64,000 bases of DNA from Craterostigma plantagineum (GCA_027422505.1 JAPQWV010000305.1:620001-684000), one strand, 5' to 3'; positions 1 to 11,650 are shown, numbered from the stretch's first letter. The notes: generated from the letters alone by a model not told the origin. Numbers and translations are program-made.

Positions 1-27
1 GATAATTCTGCGACTTGGAGGCGATCG

Positions 28-423
28 ATGATGATAGCTTTGATAGGAAGAAACAAAGAAGGATTCATAAATGGAGTTCTAAAAGCACCAGTGGTGGATA
101 GCCAGAACTCTGTCAGCTCACAAAATCAGGTAAGTGCCTGGAAGAGAAACAATAATGTCGTGATTTCTTGGTTAATCAATTCAGTTTCGAAAGAAATATC
201 AGCGAGCATATTGTATAGTTCATCGGAGAGGGAAGTTTGGGTGGATCTTGCAGAGAGGTTTGGGCAGACCAATAAGCCGATGATTTTTCAATTGAAAAGA
301 GAATTGATCAACTTAGGGCAAGGGTCTGATAATGTAGCAACCTACTTCAACAAGCTCAAGACTCTATGGAATGAACTAGCAACGTACTTGTGGTGGTGTC
401 AAGGCAATGCAGTCACAGCTTGA
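28..423 (+). pseudogene. Copia gag remnant (UBN2-type)
   Basis: The reading frame holds the gag-polypeptide (UBN2) fold signature: a stretch rich in Trp and Leu around residues 70-120, including WVDLAERFGQ, a QLKREL segment and ATYFNKLKTLWNEL. In intact elements this protein forms the virus-like particle core that packages the RNA. The frame ends at 423, and related gag sequence continues in other frames to about 1000, so at least one frameshift is present. No intact CCHC zinc knuckle was found in the following 600 bases. Confidence 0.85.
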
Positions 424-1038
424 TGAAGAATATGTGATGGCATTCTTAGTGGGGCTGAATGACTCATTTTCACAGATAAGAGGATAGATGTTACTCATGG
501 ATCCATTGCCCCTCTATCAACAAAGCCTTCTCTCTTATGCTCCAAGAAGAGAAAAAGAGGTCGATTGTTCCAACAGTTTTGCGAAAAGGGGATGATCTGA
601 GTGATGCCATGGCTATGTTGGCAGCAAAGGGAAATCAAGATTATGTCAGGAAGGGAGCCTATGGACCAAGGAGAGATGCTAGCAAGCCACTATGTACTCA
701 CTGCAATAGAAGAGGGCCACCATAGAAACATGTTACCAGATTCATGGATGTCCTTCAGGTTTCACAAAGGGCTGAAAGTTGAAGGAGCAAGGATAAACCA
801 TTACTTTGTTGATCAAGCTGGGAAGGGAGGACAACAAGTTCACACAGGCCAGCAGGTCTTACCAGACAATCAGGGCAAGGAATGTGTGGTACAACTTCAG
901 ATGACTTCCTCTCAGCTCCAGGGCTTGAGGGCTCTGATAAACCAATCACTCGTTAGACACCCCTCTGACAATGAAGAGCATTTCCAGCAAGGTGAAAAAG
1001 GGGAAGGTATCTATCTTTCATTTAATCTACCTGAGCAT

Positions 1039-1140
1039 AAGAATGATAAAATCTGGGTGCTGGACACAAGAGCAACTAGGCATGTATGTGGAAATAGGGA
1101 TATCCTAACCAGAATGCATGAAATAAAGGAAAAAGTGTGA
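1039..1140 (+). pseudogene. Copia protease remnant with damaged active site
   Basis: The segment reads WVLDTRATRHVC where copia aspartic proteases have an Asp-Ser/Thr-Gly-Ala core. The catalytic Asp (codon 1063-1065) is kept, but the glycine after the Thr is replaced by Arg (codon 1069-1071). Downstream the frame stops at 1140. The change would be expected to disable polyprotein processing. It is one of several independent lesions in this element. Confidence 0.75.
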
Positions 1141-1603
1141 TCCTGCCTGATAATTCTGTCATCAAAGTGAATAGAGCATGATATTGTGTCATAAATAAGT
1201 TTATCACTTTGACATATGTGTTATATGGCCCACAGCGTCACTTCAATTTGGTTTCTATGAGCTGTTTAACTAACATGCTGCACTGCAGTTTAACCTTTCA
1301 AGCTGACAGCTTCGTGATACAGATCATTGCTTGCAAGTGATTGGCAAGGGTAGGAACAAGGCAGGGTTATATGTTCTGGAAGCAGATACTATGATGCACT
1401 TAAATAAATGATGATTTTCTTCTTGTGAATAAGTTGTCCATTGATCTTTGGCACAACAAATTAGGACACCCCCACGAATAAGATCTTAGATGTCTAGAGA
1501 ACTACTTTAAAGCATGATGGCAGCTCAGTGCATTCTTACTGTAAAATTTGCCCAGTGGCAAAACAGAAAAGATTAGTATGTCCAAATAATAGAACAGTGG
1601 CTT

Positions 1604-2528
1604 GTGCAGCTTTTGAAAGTTCACTGTGATGTTTGGGGGCCCTTCTATGAGCCATCATACCTAGGACACAGATACTTTGTCACCATAGTGGATGATTATT
1701 CTAGCTTTACATGGTTGTTCATGATTAAAAACAAATCAGAAGTTCCATCAGTCGTGGCATACTATCTTGCTATGATTGAAACTCACTCTACAGCTAAGGT
1801 TAAGGTCATTAGAACTGACATGCAAAAGAATTCAACTTACTAGAACTGTTTCAAAGAAGGGGGATAATACACCATTTATCATGTGTGCAAACAGCTCAAC
1901 AAAATGCTGTGGTGGAAAGAAAACACCAACATTTATTGAATGTTGCAAGATCAATGTTTTTCCAATCAGGATTACCTTTAAATTCTGGTCAGAGAGTGTC
2001 CTAACAGCCACCTATTTGATAAACAGAACTCCCTCCACCACATTAGGCAATAAGAGTCCATATGACCTCTTGTATCAAAAGCTTGTAGACTATAATGTGG
2101 TTCGAGGTTTTGGATCTCTGTGTTTTTGTTCCATTGCAGCAGGAAGGAGAAAATTTGATCCAATGGCACGAGAATGTGTCTTCCTTGGGTATCCAAATGG
2201 AGTGAGGGGTTATAGAGTCACGGACCGCAATACTATGGAGGTGTTTATTTCCAGAGATGTGAGGTTTAAGGAGGATGAATTCCCCTTCAAGGATGAACAG
2301 AACCATCAGAACATTGAAGATCCATTTCCAAATCATGTACTGCCCAGATCTTGCACCCCAGACCCTGTGGAGGAATATGAGGTTCCAGCAGATAATGAAT
2401 CCGCCTCAGGCATTAATCTGTCTCTGTTCCACCAGCAAATGATGATCATATCTTACCTGAACCAGAGCCACAGAATTCAGAGGATCTTGTGGATCACCAT
2501 CAACCTCAACAGCACCATAGAAGGTTAG
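1604..2528 (+). pseudogene. Copia integrase remnant
   Basis: Two overlapping frames carry the integrase. The first (1604-1843) has the catalytic core start: an HCD motif followed by GPF and a VDDYSSFTW segment, then RTD, the second acidic residue. The second (1776-2528) has the distal core and C-terminal part, with YLINRTPS, GNKSPYDLL, RECVFLGYP and GVRGYRV, all typical of copia integrases. The third catalytic acid (Glu) is not recognisable across the frameshift near 1850. Integrase would insert the cDNA into host DNA; this copy is broken. Confidence 0.85.
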
Positions 2529-2721
2529 GAAGGGAACTCAAGAGACCAACCTATCTGAGAGACTATCACTGCAACACATTGGCTGGTGAGAAGGTTCTTT
2601 ACCCAAGGTCTAACTATCTCACTTATCAGCACATTTTTGGGCAGCATCAGGTCTTTGTGAGTAGTATCTCAGTTGCGAAGGAACCTACGAGCTATGGAAA
2701 GGCCATGAAAACAAAGCATGG

Positions 2722-3480
2722 ATGGAGGCCATGAAGGAGGAATTTAAAGCTTTGGAAGAAAATGAGACATGGTCACTAACACAGATTCCAGAAGGCAAGA
2801 AATCCGTAGGTTGCCGTTGGGTTTTTAAGCTGAAGTTTGATTCAATTGGTCAAGAAGTTAAGCATAAAGCACGCCTGGTTGCAAGGGGATACAACCAAAG
2901 AGAAGGGATAGATTACATAGACACATTTGCACCTGTTGCAAAACCAACAACCATCAAGTTAGTTCTCAGCCTAGCAGCAAAACTGGGATGGAGTTTGGTA
3001 CAAATGGATGTGAGCAACGCTTTTCTAAATGGTTACTTGACAGAAGAAGTTTATATGAACATGCCACCACCTCAGAAGGTAGTCTGCAAGCTTCAAAAGT
3101 CACTCTACTGCCTGAAACAGGCATCAAGGCAATGGAACAGGGCTTTTACAGAAGCTGTAAAGCACTTTGGCTCTGATCTAACCGAGTCAGACCATACTTT
3201 GTTTACCAGAGGAAAGGGTCATGACCTAGTGATCTTGTTGGTTTATGTGGATGATATCATCCTAGCAGGGCCATCAATCAAGGGAATCCAAGCAACAAAA
3301 GACTTCCTCCAATCTTGCTTCAAGGTTAAAGACCTAGGAGAACTGAAATATTTCCTGGGAGTAGAGGTTACAAGGAGCAGAGAAGGTATTTATATTGCAC
3401 AAAGACAATACACATTGCAGCTACTTGAGGACAGGCTACCTAGAATCAAAGCCTCTATCCACTCCAATGATCCCAGCTGA
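2722..3480 (+). pseudogene. Copia reverse transcriptase remnant (catalytic motif kept)
   Basis: A 252-codon open stretch contains the copia reverse transcriptase domain (RVT_2): GCRWVFKLK, KARLVARGYNQ, the VQMDVSNAFLNGYL block and YVDDIILAG. The YVDD polymerase signature lies near 3242-3254, so the active-site acids are preserved. The frame ends at 3480 while homologous sequence continues in another frame from 3395. This is the best preserved part of the element. Confidence 0.9.
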
Positions 3481-4140
3481 GAAACTGACAGCAACTGATG
3501 GAGAGCTCTTAACAGATCCCTTCAAGTATAGGAGGCTGATAGGTAGATTGCTATACGTGACCTTCACCAGACCGGATATAGCCTTTCAGTTCACAAGTTA
3601 AGCCAATATATATCAGCCCCACGTACAGGACATTTAGTGGCAGCGCATCACCTCCTCAGATACCTGAAAGCAACAACAGGGCAAGGAATTCTGTTTAGTT
3701 CGGATCCAAAGATTGTGTTGAAAGGATTTTCTAATGCGGATTGGGGTGCATGTACAGACACCAGAAGATCAGTCACATGCTATTGTACTTTCTTGGGGGA
3801 TTCCATGGTCACTTGAAAGGCATAGAAGCAGACAACTGTATCTCGGTCTTCAACAGAAGCCGAGTACAGGGCACTTGGCTCTCTTGTGGCTGAAATGCTT
3901 TGGATTAGGAACTTGCTAGCTGAATTGGGAGTCAACCTAGTGCACACACCAGTGTGCTACTGTGATAATCAATCAGCCTTAAAACTAGCATCTAACCCGA
4001 AGTTCCACGAAAGGTCGAAGCATATTGAAGTGGATTGCCACTTCACCAGACACCATGTTTCGAAAGGCACAGTTAAACTCATTCCAACCAACTTGATGAT
4101 GTCTTCACCAAGCCTTTAACAGGGCCACTGTTACAGAATT
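3481..4140 (+). pseudogene. Copia RNase H remnant
   Basis: Homologous sequence is split over at least three frames. The first has a GRLLYVTFTRPDIAF segment (about 3540-3590). The later frame at 3886-4119 has AEMLWIRNLL, YCDNQSALKLASNP and HERSKHIEVDCHF, which are the usual C-terminal RNase H blocks. The final copia motif, DVFTKPL, is readable at about 4098-4118 after a one-base shift. It is inactive through frameshifts. Confidence 0.85.
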
Positions 4141-4192
4141 TCTTAGTCACGATGCCTGTTCTAAATTTATACCATCCATCTTGCGGGAGGGT

Positions 4193-4560
4193 ATCAAAAT
4201 ATGAGAAGAAAGCTCATGAAGGGAGCACGGCTCAAGTTCAGGTGGTTCGACATAACTGAAGCAGCTCTCATATTAGAAGAAACGTGTTAAGTTTATGAAG
4301 CGCTATTTCAACTAATGCTAAAGATCAACTATAGAGTTGCAGGCAGTGGCGACGATTTATACATGTTTTAAGCGCAGAGAGTAATTAGCCCTTTAAAATA
4401 AGGCGGGAATGTTAGTTGATCCAAGCGTTTTGTTTTCATCTTCTTAGTTCGACTGTAAATTCCCAAGCCATAGTAATCAAGAATTTCTTCTTCTCCGTGG
4501 ATGGAGGATTCAATTAATGAATCTGAACCACGTAAAACATTCGTGTCATACAAATTTCTT
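4193..4560 (+). repeat. Probable 3' LTR remnant of the first copia element
   Basis: This stretch follows the polypurine-like tract directly and has no gene. Its position predicts U3-R-U5 of the LTR. There is no second copy in the window to confirm it, the canonical TG start has decayed, and the 3' border is a guess based on where the phytocyanin flank begins. Confidence 0.4.
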
Positions 4561-4782
4561 ATAAGCTAAACTCTGAATTACCCATCATAAATGGAGCAAT
4601 AACGAGTTGCATTCTAATGTTTTTGCGGTTTCAGAGGTAATTTCGTCAAGAAACCCCCAAATGTTCAAATTACAGCCGAAAATGCAACAAAAAATTACAG
4701 AGAATCAACGACAAACTCCAACCAAGAATCACACGCAAAGCAACAAAGAAAAACACACACACACAAACAAACACCAACCGCA

Positions 4783-5459
4783 CTAATACACCACCAAGAT
4801 CGAAAGCCCAGAAAAAAACAAGATCATCATCAACCTAAAATCATACCAAATCATCGTCACTCCTCCGCCGCGAAGGGCGGCGTCTCCACCGTTGTTAGGG
4901 CTGCTCGGCGACACAGAACGATTAGCATCAGCGCCTGAACTCACATCGCTAGGGTCTGGGCTAGGGCTCGGCAAAATCGCCGACGTGGCGTTGCCTCGAG
5001 GGTCCGATTTGGGCACACGGATATCCACCTTCTGCCCGGCGTCGCAGTGCCCCATAAACCCACATATGTAGTAGAAATGGCCGTGGCCGCGTAGGGCGAT
5101 GGTGTCGTTCCCCGTGGCGTAGGTTCTGATGGGTCGCCGAGCGTCGCACGCGTGGTAATCGGGTCGGGTCACCTGAACCACGTTGTGGAACCGCGGGTCG
5201 TAGGTGAACACTGAACCAAGAAAAATTAAATGCGTTATTCGTCGATGAAGAAAAAGGGGATTTGAAGGAAGGAAAACTCACCGATAATATCTCCAGCTTT
5301 GAAAGTCTTCGAAGAAGCCCAAGTGGTGTAATCGACGTTTCCGATTATGGTCCAGCCGGCGGAATCGCCGACGGTGTAGAGAGAACCATCGGCGGCCGTC
5401 AAGATTGCGAAGAAGAGCAGTAGAACGACGGCTGATGTTTCGCTTTTCTCCAAGCCCAT
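4783..5459 (-). CDS. Stellacyanin-type phytocyanin, GPI-anchored (blue copper protein)
   Basis: A two-exon gene: exon 1 is 5459-5282, the intron 5281-5211 (GT-AG on the minus strand) and exon 2 is 5210-4783. It encodes 201 residues. Domains in order: signal peptide (about 1-25, with a VVLLLFFAIL core), plastocyanin-like domain (about 26-125), Pro/Ser-rich linker (about 127-175) and a hydrophobic C-terminal GPI-attachment tail. Copper ligands are all visible: His68, Cys109, His114 and a Gln at 119. The axial Gln (not Met) marks the stellacyanin class. Cys81 and Cys115 would form the family's conserved disulfide. The intron sits at the usual phytocyanin position, just before the first ligand block. 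Such proteins sit at the cell surface and are thought to carry electrons or bind wall components. The start is supported by the signal peptide and a TATA box 60 bp upstream. The gene looks intact. Confidence 0.93.
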
Positions 5460-5516
5460 GGCTGTTTAACCACTGTATGAGAAGAAGGGTGGAGAAAGTG
5501 TTCGTCGAAATGCGCG

Positions 5517-5528
5517 TTTATATAAAAT
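5517..5528 (-). promoter_or_regulatory. TATA box of the phytocyanin gene
   Basis: On the minus strand the sequence ATTTTATATAAA lies about 60 bp upstream of the phytocyanin ATG, which is a normal distance for a plant core promoter with a short 5' UTR. The region from 5460 to 5679 has no other gene. Confidence 0.7.
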
Positions 5529-5679
5529 GGTGGGGGTTTTTCTTCTGCAATCGATTCTGTGTGCTGTGGAAGATCACGATTTTTGCATGATTTTGAATGT
5601 GAGAGATATGTTGTGCTTGTGCAACATGCTTTTGTATGTACCGTTCAGTTCTCTCTCTCGTTTTCTGTTTCGCTTTATG

Positions 5680-6327
5680 CAGGGGTGGGCATTCGGGTTT
5701 TACCCGAATCCGATCGGGTTCGGGTAGTCCGGGTCGGATAGTTCGGTTATTTGTCGGGTATTGGGTTACACCGATAATTTTAATCGCGTCGGGTATCGGG
5801 TAGTGATTTACTATCCGATCGGGTTATTCGGGTACCCGATATATTTTTTAAAAAAAATTTTAGTTTTAATATATAAACATTACAAAGTTATAATACATAG
5901 TTAGATATCAATATCTAACTTGAGTGATGTTAAAGTTTTAAACAATATTTCGATTAATTTCTTATTTTAATTGTATAATCAACATGTGATATTTTATTAT
6001 CAATGCATAAATTCTTATAACAATTTAAATATATATTCTCACAATTTTATTAATCTACATATATGTATATATTATATTTATTAAAACAAAATATCCAATA
6101 TTGTATATGATATTTAGTATAATATTTTGGTATTTATATTGCATTAAATAATTTTAGTCATATTTTCAATTCTAATCGGGTACCTGACGTTGGGTACCCG
6201 AACCCGATAAATACCTGACAAGCGGATTCCCGCCGTAGATCGGGTCGGGTTCGGTAGTAAAAATCGTAACCCGAACCCGAATCCGAATTACCTGATACCC
6301 GACTACCCGACCCGATGCCCACCCCTA
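5680..6327. mobile_element. Non-autonomous hAT element (648 bp) with 8-bp TSD
   Basis: The ends are inverted: CAGGGGTGGGCAT on the left and its near complement ending CCACCCCTA on the right. They are flanked by a perfect 8-bp duplication GCTTTATG at 5672-5679 and 6328-6335. This is the signature of the hAT superfamily. The first and last 130 bp are rich in CGGGT/ACCCG motifs and pair with each other; the middle is AT-rich. No transposase is encoded. It lies about 150 bp beyond the phytocyanin TATA box. Confidence 0.9.
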
Positions 6328-6530
6328 GCTTTATGAGTAAAAGAGAACGACTATTAGCATTTTATTTTTCGGTTTTCTTTTTAACTTAATTTTTCGTTTT
6401 TCACTGCTAATCTTCATGAAGTTTATGCGTATGAAATATCTATAATCTTTTGTACGTACGTGTTATTAGTTTTATAACGTGCATTTTACGGTGTAAAATA
6501 TGTGTAATTAATATAACATTATTGTTTAAC

Positions 6531-6571
<41 letters not shown>
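6531..6571. repeat. (TAA)n microsatellite
   Basis: About thirteen perfect AAT/TAA triplets in a row. Confidence 0.95.
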
Positions 6572-6573
<2 letters not shown>

Positions 6574-7334
6574 GTTAAATGGTTTAACGAGAAAATAAAA
6601 TTTTATTCGCTTTGTTAGTGGGCAATTGTTTCCATTTATTTTTATTTGTTTAATATAATGAAAATGGGCACGTGTAGCAAGCAGAAGCAAACTAGATTTC
6701 ATTGTATATATAAGATTTTGGTGACTATTAGCCACAAATCATTACAAAATAGTCATTTTTTATGATGCGTTTACTTTGTTGGATAAGGCAAGTTAGATGC
6801 CCAGTTATCCAATTTGTTTACTTTTCAAAAACCATTTCCTTGTAAAGTTCAAGATAAATATGTATCCATTATAATAATCTCATGCTTGCAAGATAAATTA
6901 TCCAGTGGGCCTAACCAAGATTATCCAGCCCATTATATATAATTATGTATCAATTTAATTAGCCCTTGCAAATTGGCTAGAATTAAAACCCTCGTGCCCA
7001 ACTTTTGAGCTCAGAGTGCACGATATCCAATTTCGTCTTCTTGTAATTTTGTATTACCACGTTCAGAACAAACACGAGTCGCGGGTAGCGTAATATTACT
7101 TTTTAGTTCATTGTCTTGCAGTAAATGCACCATTTTCTTATTATTTGTCCAGTTCCAATTGAAACAAATATCGAACCCTAAAATACATAGAATTATCGGA
7201 AGGGTGTGTAAATTGAGCGAATGCACTTGGAAAATTTTCGATAGGTGAGTAAATTCTTCAGCTTTGATTATGAGTGCAGATTAACCACTTAAATAAAAAA
7301 TGGCCTTTTTTACCTTGTAGTTTAGCAGAGGCAT

Positions 7335-7465
7335 AATTGTAAATGGCAATGCTGACATGATATTATATTGGTTTCCATATGATCAACCAACTTCCGCAGG
7401 AAAAGAATTATAAATGGCAATGCTGCATGATATTACATTGGTTACCATCAGCCCAAGCAACTGTA
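7335..7465 (+). repeat. Local tandem duplication, period about 72 bp
   Basis: The phrase AAATGGCAATGCTG followed by CATGATATTA and TTGGTT occurs twice, at about 7340-7373 and 7411-7442, with a few differences. It is a two-unit tandem copy of unknown origin. Confidence 0.7.
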
Positions 7466-7709
7466 AAGTGCCCTTTCTCTCTCTAAATTCTGACCTCTTC
7501 TTTCTCTCATTTCCATTTTCGCTTACTCAACTTTGCTCCATTAATGGAGGTGAGGGAAGCTCATAAAATTAACTAGCACCACGTCCAATGTCCTAATGTT
7601 GCTGCTTTTTGGCTTTTGTTTTCGTTTTTTTCGTCTCCCCGTGTGATAGTTTGTGTCTCCTCGTTGTGGGAATTCTTTCTTCCCATTTTGGAAGTGCCAT
7701 TCTCGAAGA

Positions 7710-9842
7710 AGACAAGGTTTAGAAGTTGAAGACGGAAGAAAGTGAAGATGACATTGTGAGACGGAAGAAAGTGAAGATGATTAAAGTGTCCGTCAGAAGT
7801 CATGAAGAACTTTGTGCTATGCAAAGGGGAAGACAAGCAATGATGTTGATACCGATAATGTGCTACAATATGAGACTAATGAAGATGACATTTCCTTTCC
7901 AATCCTATTTCGTGGTGCTTCGGGGAGAAACAAATCCGAGATGAAAGGTCCAATGGATCTATTTTATCGAAAGCCCAAGATTGCCATTAGCAAGAGGACA
8001 AGAAGAAGCTAAAGCAATCTAGCATACAAAGTACATCAATGTATTTCTCGCTTTTGGTATCAAGCTGGCTTATCCTTCAATTCAAGACATGATTGATGTC
8101 GTCGCTTCATTTGGGCCAAATTTGTGAGCTTCGAGCTACCACGAGATTAGAGTTCTACTCTTGAACAAGGAGATAGAATATACGAAGAACTTGATGAGAA
8201 GTTATAAGATGGAGTGGAAGTTGAACGGTTGCTCCATTATGTCCGATGCTTGAACAGATAGGAAGCAAAGATGCATCATATATTTTTTTTAGTGAATTCT
8301 CCATCGGGAACTATGCTTGTAACTCCGTTGATGCTTCAAACTATGTGAAGACGGGCCAAAAAATAAGTTGAATTGCTCGATTAGTTGTGGAGGAGATTGT
8401 GAAGGAGAATGTTGTCCAAGTTATTCGGACAATGGGAGCAATTATGTGGCCGCAGGCAAGATGTTGGTGGAGAAACAACACTCACTTTTGCACCCCATGT
8501 GCGGCCGATTGTATATATTTAATGCTTGAAGACATCGGCAAGTTTTCCTTGATAAAGAGAACCATTAAAAGAGTGATCAATCTTGTTGGTTTTATCTAAG
8601 CGCACTCGAGTACCTTGAGTTTGTTGGGACATTTTACAAATAAAAGGAAATTGGTGAGGCATGGTGTTACGTGCTTTGCTACTTTCTTTCTCTCTTTATA
8701 GAGAATTCATCAAGAGAAGGCAAATCATAGAAGGATGTTTACTTCTGAGTAGTGGGCAACAACAAATTCTAGAAGGATACTAAGATAAAGAAGGTGAGAA
8801 AGGTGGCCGACATTTTTATGCGGCCGCACACTTTTTGAGTCGCAGTTCTTCTACGACGATCCCGAAATGGAGTTCAATGATGAGATTACTCATGGGTTTA
8901 TGGCATGCATTATGAAGCTGGTGGTGGACCAAGAGTCCTCTATGTCCGAGACAATACTTTATAAGACCGGTGATGGATTCTTCGGCGAGCATTTTGCGAA
9001 AGATCATCAAACAACCATTGCTCCAAGAGAGAGAAAATCTTTTATTCTAAATATGATTCGCAATCCTGGATAACGTATAATTATAATTCTTAATTTTATT
9101 ACAAATAAATTGTGGCAACAATATGATCATTTTGTAAAAACTAGCCATCTTTAGTTTGACATGTAGTGCTCAGGTTGCGAACGCAATTGGATCGTCTCTG
9201 AGCATGTAATTTATATAGTTGTACCTTTTGGTTGAGTTTAGAAGAAATACTAGTTTTTCATCATAATCATTTTATGATTAACTTATGACAAAGTTGTTCA
9301 AAGAAGAGAAATGGGCTAAAAATAAGAGGATGCACGATTTGGTGTTTGTCAAATACAATCAACAACGCAGAAAGAGATTTGATATTAGAGACGTACTTGA
9401 CCCAATTTTACTCGATACATTGACGAGTGTAATGAGTGACTAGTTGGAGAAATGGATATTGATGGTAATGATGTCGGCCGTCATGTAAGAGTTGGTGTTT
9501 AATGATAATCCCACGTTGAATCGGCCGTCAGACAGAGTTAACTGAGGCTTTGAGGGCTGGAGACCAGCAAAACTTACTAGGCGAACCTCCGTCAGAAGAA
9601 ATGAGCGGAGTGATGGTTTGAGTACCTAGGTGAACGAACCTCGAAAGCGAAAGGGAAACAAAGAATGCTTATGGATGAAGATGAAGTGGAGGTTAAAGAT
9701 CAAGATTAAGAATTCCAAGAAGCGGAAGAGTTTGTTGGTTTGAATGACTCTGAAGGAGAAGAGGAAGAGAGATATGATCTCTTAGATGGTGATAACTTAG
9801 CAAATAAATAAGTTGAAATCGATGAGGAGGATGAGGATTAAC
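7710..9842 (+). pseudogene. hAT-family transposase pseudogene
   Basis: Fragments of a hAT transposase occur in order but in changing frames with many stops. They are a KGPMDLFYRKP segment (about 7943), a helix block with GCSIMSDA near 8230 (core domain of the DUF659 type), VVQV with a Gly-Lys-Met-Leu-like block near 8410-8470, a CAADCIYLMLEDIG-type block near 8500-8540, and the C-terminal dimerisation part with CERNW near 9180 and RMHDLVFVKYNQQ near 9330. An acidic Glu/Asp-rich tail ends near 9842, as in many plant hAT transposases. No BED zinc finger or terminal inverted repeats were recognised. It cannot make an active transposase. It could once have mobilised hAT miniature elements like those nearby, but that link is only inference. 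Confidence 0.8.
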
Positions 9843-9933
9843 AATTAGTTTGTGTTTTTAGTCATGTGTGTGCTAGTATTGAACTTATTGATATTTGCTA
9901 TTAAATGGTTATTGATAGCAAATATATGTTAAC

Positions 9934-10447
9934 GCTTTATATAACACATTTATGTATCAATGAAATATATCAGGTCAACATGCCACATCAGCATCCGAGA
10001 TGTTGATCAGTGGCACCTAAAATATGTTAATTAAAATGTCGTAACGTCAAATGTCGATTGAGTTGTTGACACGGCACGAATCGGTGCCAAATCAACAGGT
10101 GCCCACATAAGGTGCTCACATAAGGTGAGCACCATAAAAGAATTTTCATGCCATGTCAACAGCCCACATCGACATTTGACTTTATGTCATTTAAATTAAT
10201 ACATTTTAGGTGTCATTGATCAATATCTCGGATGCTGATGTGACATATTAATGCTTTATATAACACGTTACGTATCAATGAATATATCAGGTCAACATGC
10301 CACATCAACATCCGAGATGTTGATCAATGGTACCTAAAAGGTGTTAATTAAAATGACTTAACGTCAAATGTCGATGTGGGCTGTTGACATGGAATGAATC
10401 GGTGCCAAATCAACAGGTGCCCACATAAGGTTAGCACCATAAAATTC
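9934..10447. repeat. Foldback repeat cluster: two direct copies around an inverted copy
   Basis: A unit of about 200 bp runs from GCTTTATATAACAC to AGCACCATAAAA. It occurs directly at about 9934-10139 and about 10252-10447. Between them (about 10146-10265) lies the same sequence in reverse orientation. The first copy also contains a perfect hairpin, GGTGCTCAC/GTGAGCACC at 10111-10133 with a 5-nt loop. This looks like a foldback miniature element plus a third arm. No coding potential was seen. Confidence 0.75.
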
Positions 10448-10777
10448 CTCTATATATATCGTCTTTTTTTTTTTCTTTGATGGGATTCGTTTCTCTCTAG
10501 TTAAGACTTGACAGATTTGTCTCCTCTCGGTCGAATGTTACTAGATGGTGCATCTGGATTCCTTAGCTCATATAAACTTGATTGCAAACTACCGAGCTTG
10601 TGAAAATGTCAAAAGATTGGTCAATAATATGTTTATGAATTTAAACATGTTCTATTTAATTAATATGTAAAAATGCTTAAATTGTTCAAAAACAAAATCT
10701 TTGTGTGAAACAGCAATGGAAGTTTTTCCCGCAACATTAATACTTTGATAAATTGTCTTGGAAATTTCTCGCAATTA
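10448..10777. other. Intergenic stretch, nothing recognised
   Basis: AT-rich text with a poly-T run near 10465. No gene, RNA or repeat end could be supported. Confidence 0.5.
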
Positions 10778-10786
10778 AAAAAGTAT

Positions 10787-11473
10787 TCTTAATTATATTT
10801 TTAGTCTTGTTTGAGCGACTAGGTGGCATTTTTAGTACACTTAATTTAAGTGTGACTTTAGTCATATTAGTAACAAAGTTGTTGCAATTTAAGGACAACT
10901 GACTTATTGGTGTCAATTATCCAAATTTAAAGCAACTTGGGTACCCTCAAGCCCAAAGTAAAAGTTCAGCCCAATTTATACATGTGGCGCCGAAGATGCT
11001 GACTTATACCAAATTTATTTTCTCTTTCCTCTAATTAACCGTCAAATCATATGCAAAAACAAAAAATGAGCTTAATTGGAGTAAAAAGAATGAATTTTTA
11101 GTTTCGTAAGTATCAAAGTTAAAGCAGTTTTGGAATAATTAAATCCAAAAAACCCCATTTCAGCTAAAAATTTATACACGTGACGTCAGATATGCTAACT
11201 TGGCTTAATTGGAGGACGGAGAAAATAAATTTAGTCCAAGGCAGTATCTTCGTTCCTCTTGTATAAATTCCAGACTGAAATTAGATTTCTATGTTTCGCA
11301 GTAGTAAAGTTACTTTAATGTTAATACTTGTAGGACTTAAATTGCCACCAATAACTCATGTGTCCTTAAATTGTAGTAATTTTGTTACTTATAGGACTAA
11401 AATGTCACCCATAAGTTAGTGTCGTAAAAATGTCACATACTCGAACATAGATGACTAAAAATATAATTAAACC
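10787..11473. mobile_element. MULE-like non-autonomous element (687 bp)
   Basis: The first about 140 bp (from TTAATTATATTTTTAGTC) and the last about 135 bp are imperfect inverted copies of each other. The flanks carry a near-perfect 9-bp duplication, AAAAAGTAT (10778-10786) against AAACAGTAT (11475-11483). Long inverted repeats with a 9-bp TSD fit the Mutator superfamily. It ends about 230 bp before the start codon of the ribosome recycling factor gene, so it probably forms part of that gene's upstream region. Confidence 0.65.
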
Positions 11474-11650
11474 AAAACAGTATGGCGACCTGAATTTATT
11501 TTTAACCACACATGGTGTATAACACAATTTACCCGTTTAAAATTTAATGAAAAAGCAGATTGATAGTTGGGCCGAAAATTCGATGATGGCCAGGGGTAAT
11601 AGTGTCCTTTCCGTTCACTGCGGAAAAACAAATCAGTCTTATCTACGTCA

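Larger units (their letters stand above)
1..4192 (+). mobile_element. Decayed Ty1/copia retrotransposon, 5' end outside window
   Basis: Remnants of a gag-pol polyprotein appear in copia order on the plus strand: gag (28-423), protease (about 1040-1100), integrase (1604-2528), reverse transcriptase (2722-3480) and RNase H (about 3480-4120). Each is in a different frame and separated by stops. The order integrase before reverse transcriptase is what defines Ty1/copia. A purine-rich GCGGGAGGG stretch near 4182-4190, just after the RNase H tail, fits a polypurine tract, so the 3' LTR should start near 4193. The 5' LTR and primer site lie before the window. This copy cannot encode a working polyprotein. 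Confidence 0.93.
6336..7709. other. Intergenic stretch without a recognised gene
   Basis: AT-rich sequence with a TAA microsatellite (6531-6571) and a short local duplication (about 7335-7465). At 6771-6840 the text resembles the start of a Tourist-like miniature element (GCGTTTACTTTG), but no matching second end was found. I see no convincing coding sequence. Confidence 0.6.

Noticed and set aside
6526..6735. Frame with a poly-Tyr tract
   Set aside because: Produced by the (TAA)n microsatellite read on the minus strand.
6771..6990. Possible Tourist-like element
   Set aside because: Left end looks plausible (GCGTTTACTTTG), but no matching inverted end or TTA duplication was found.
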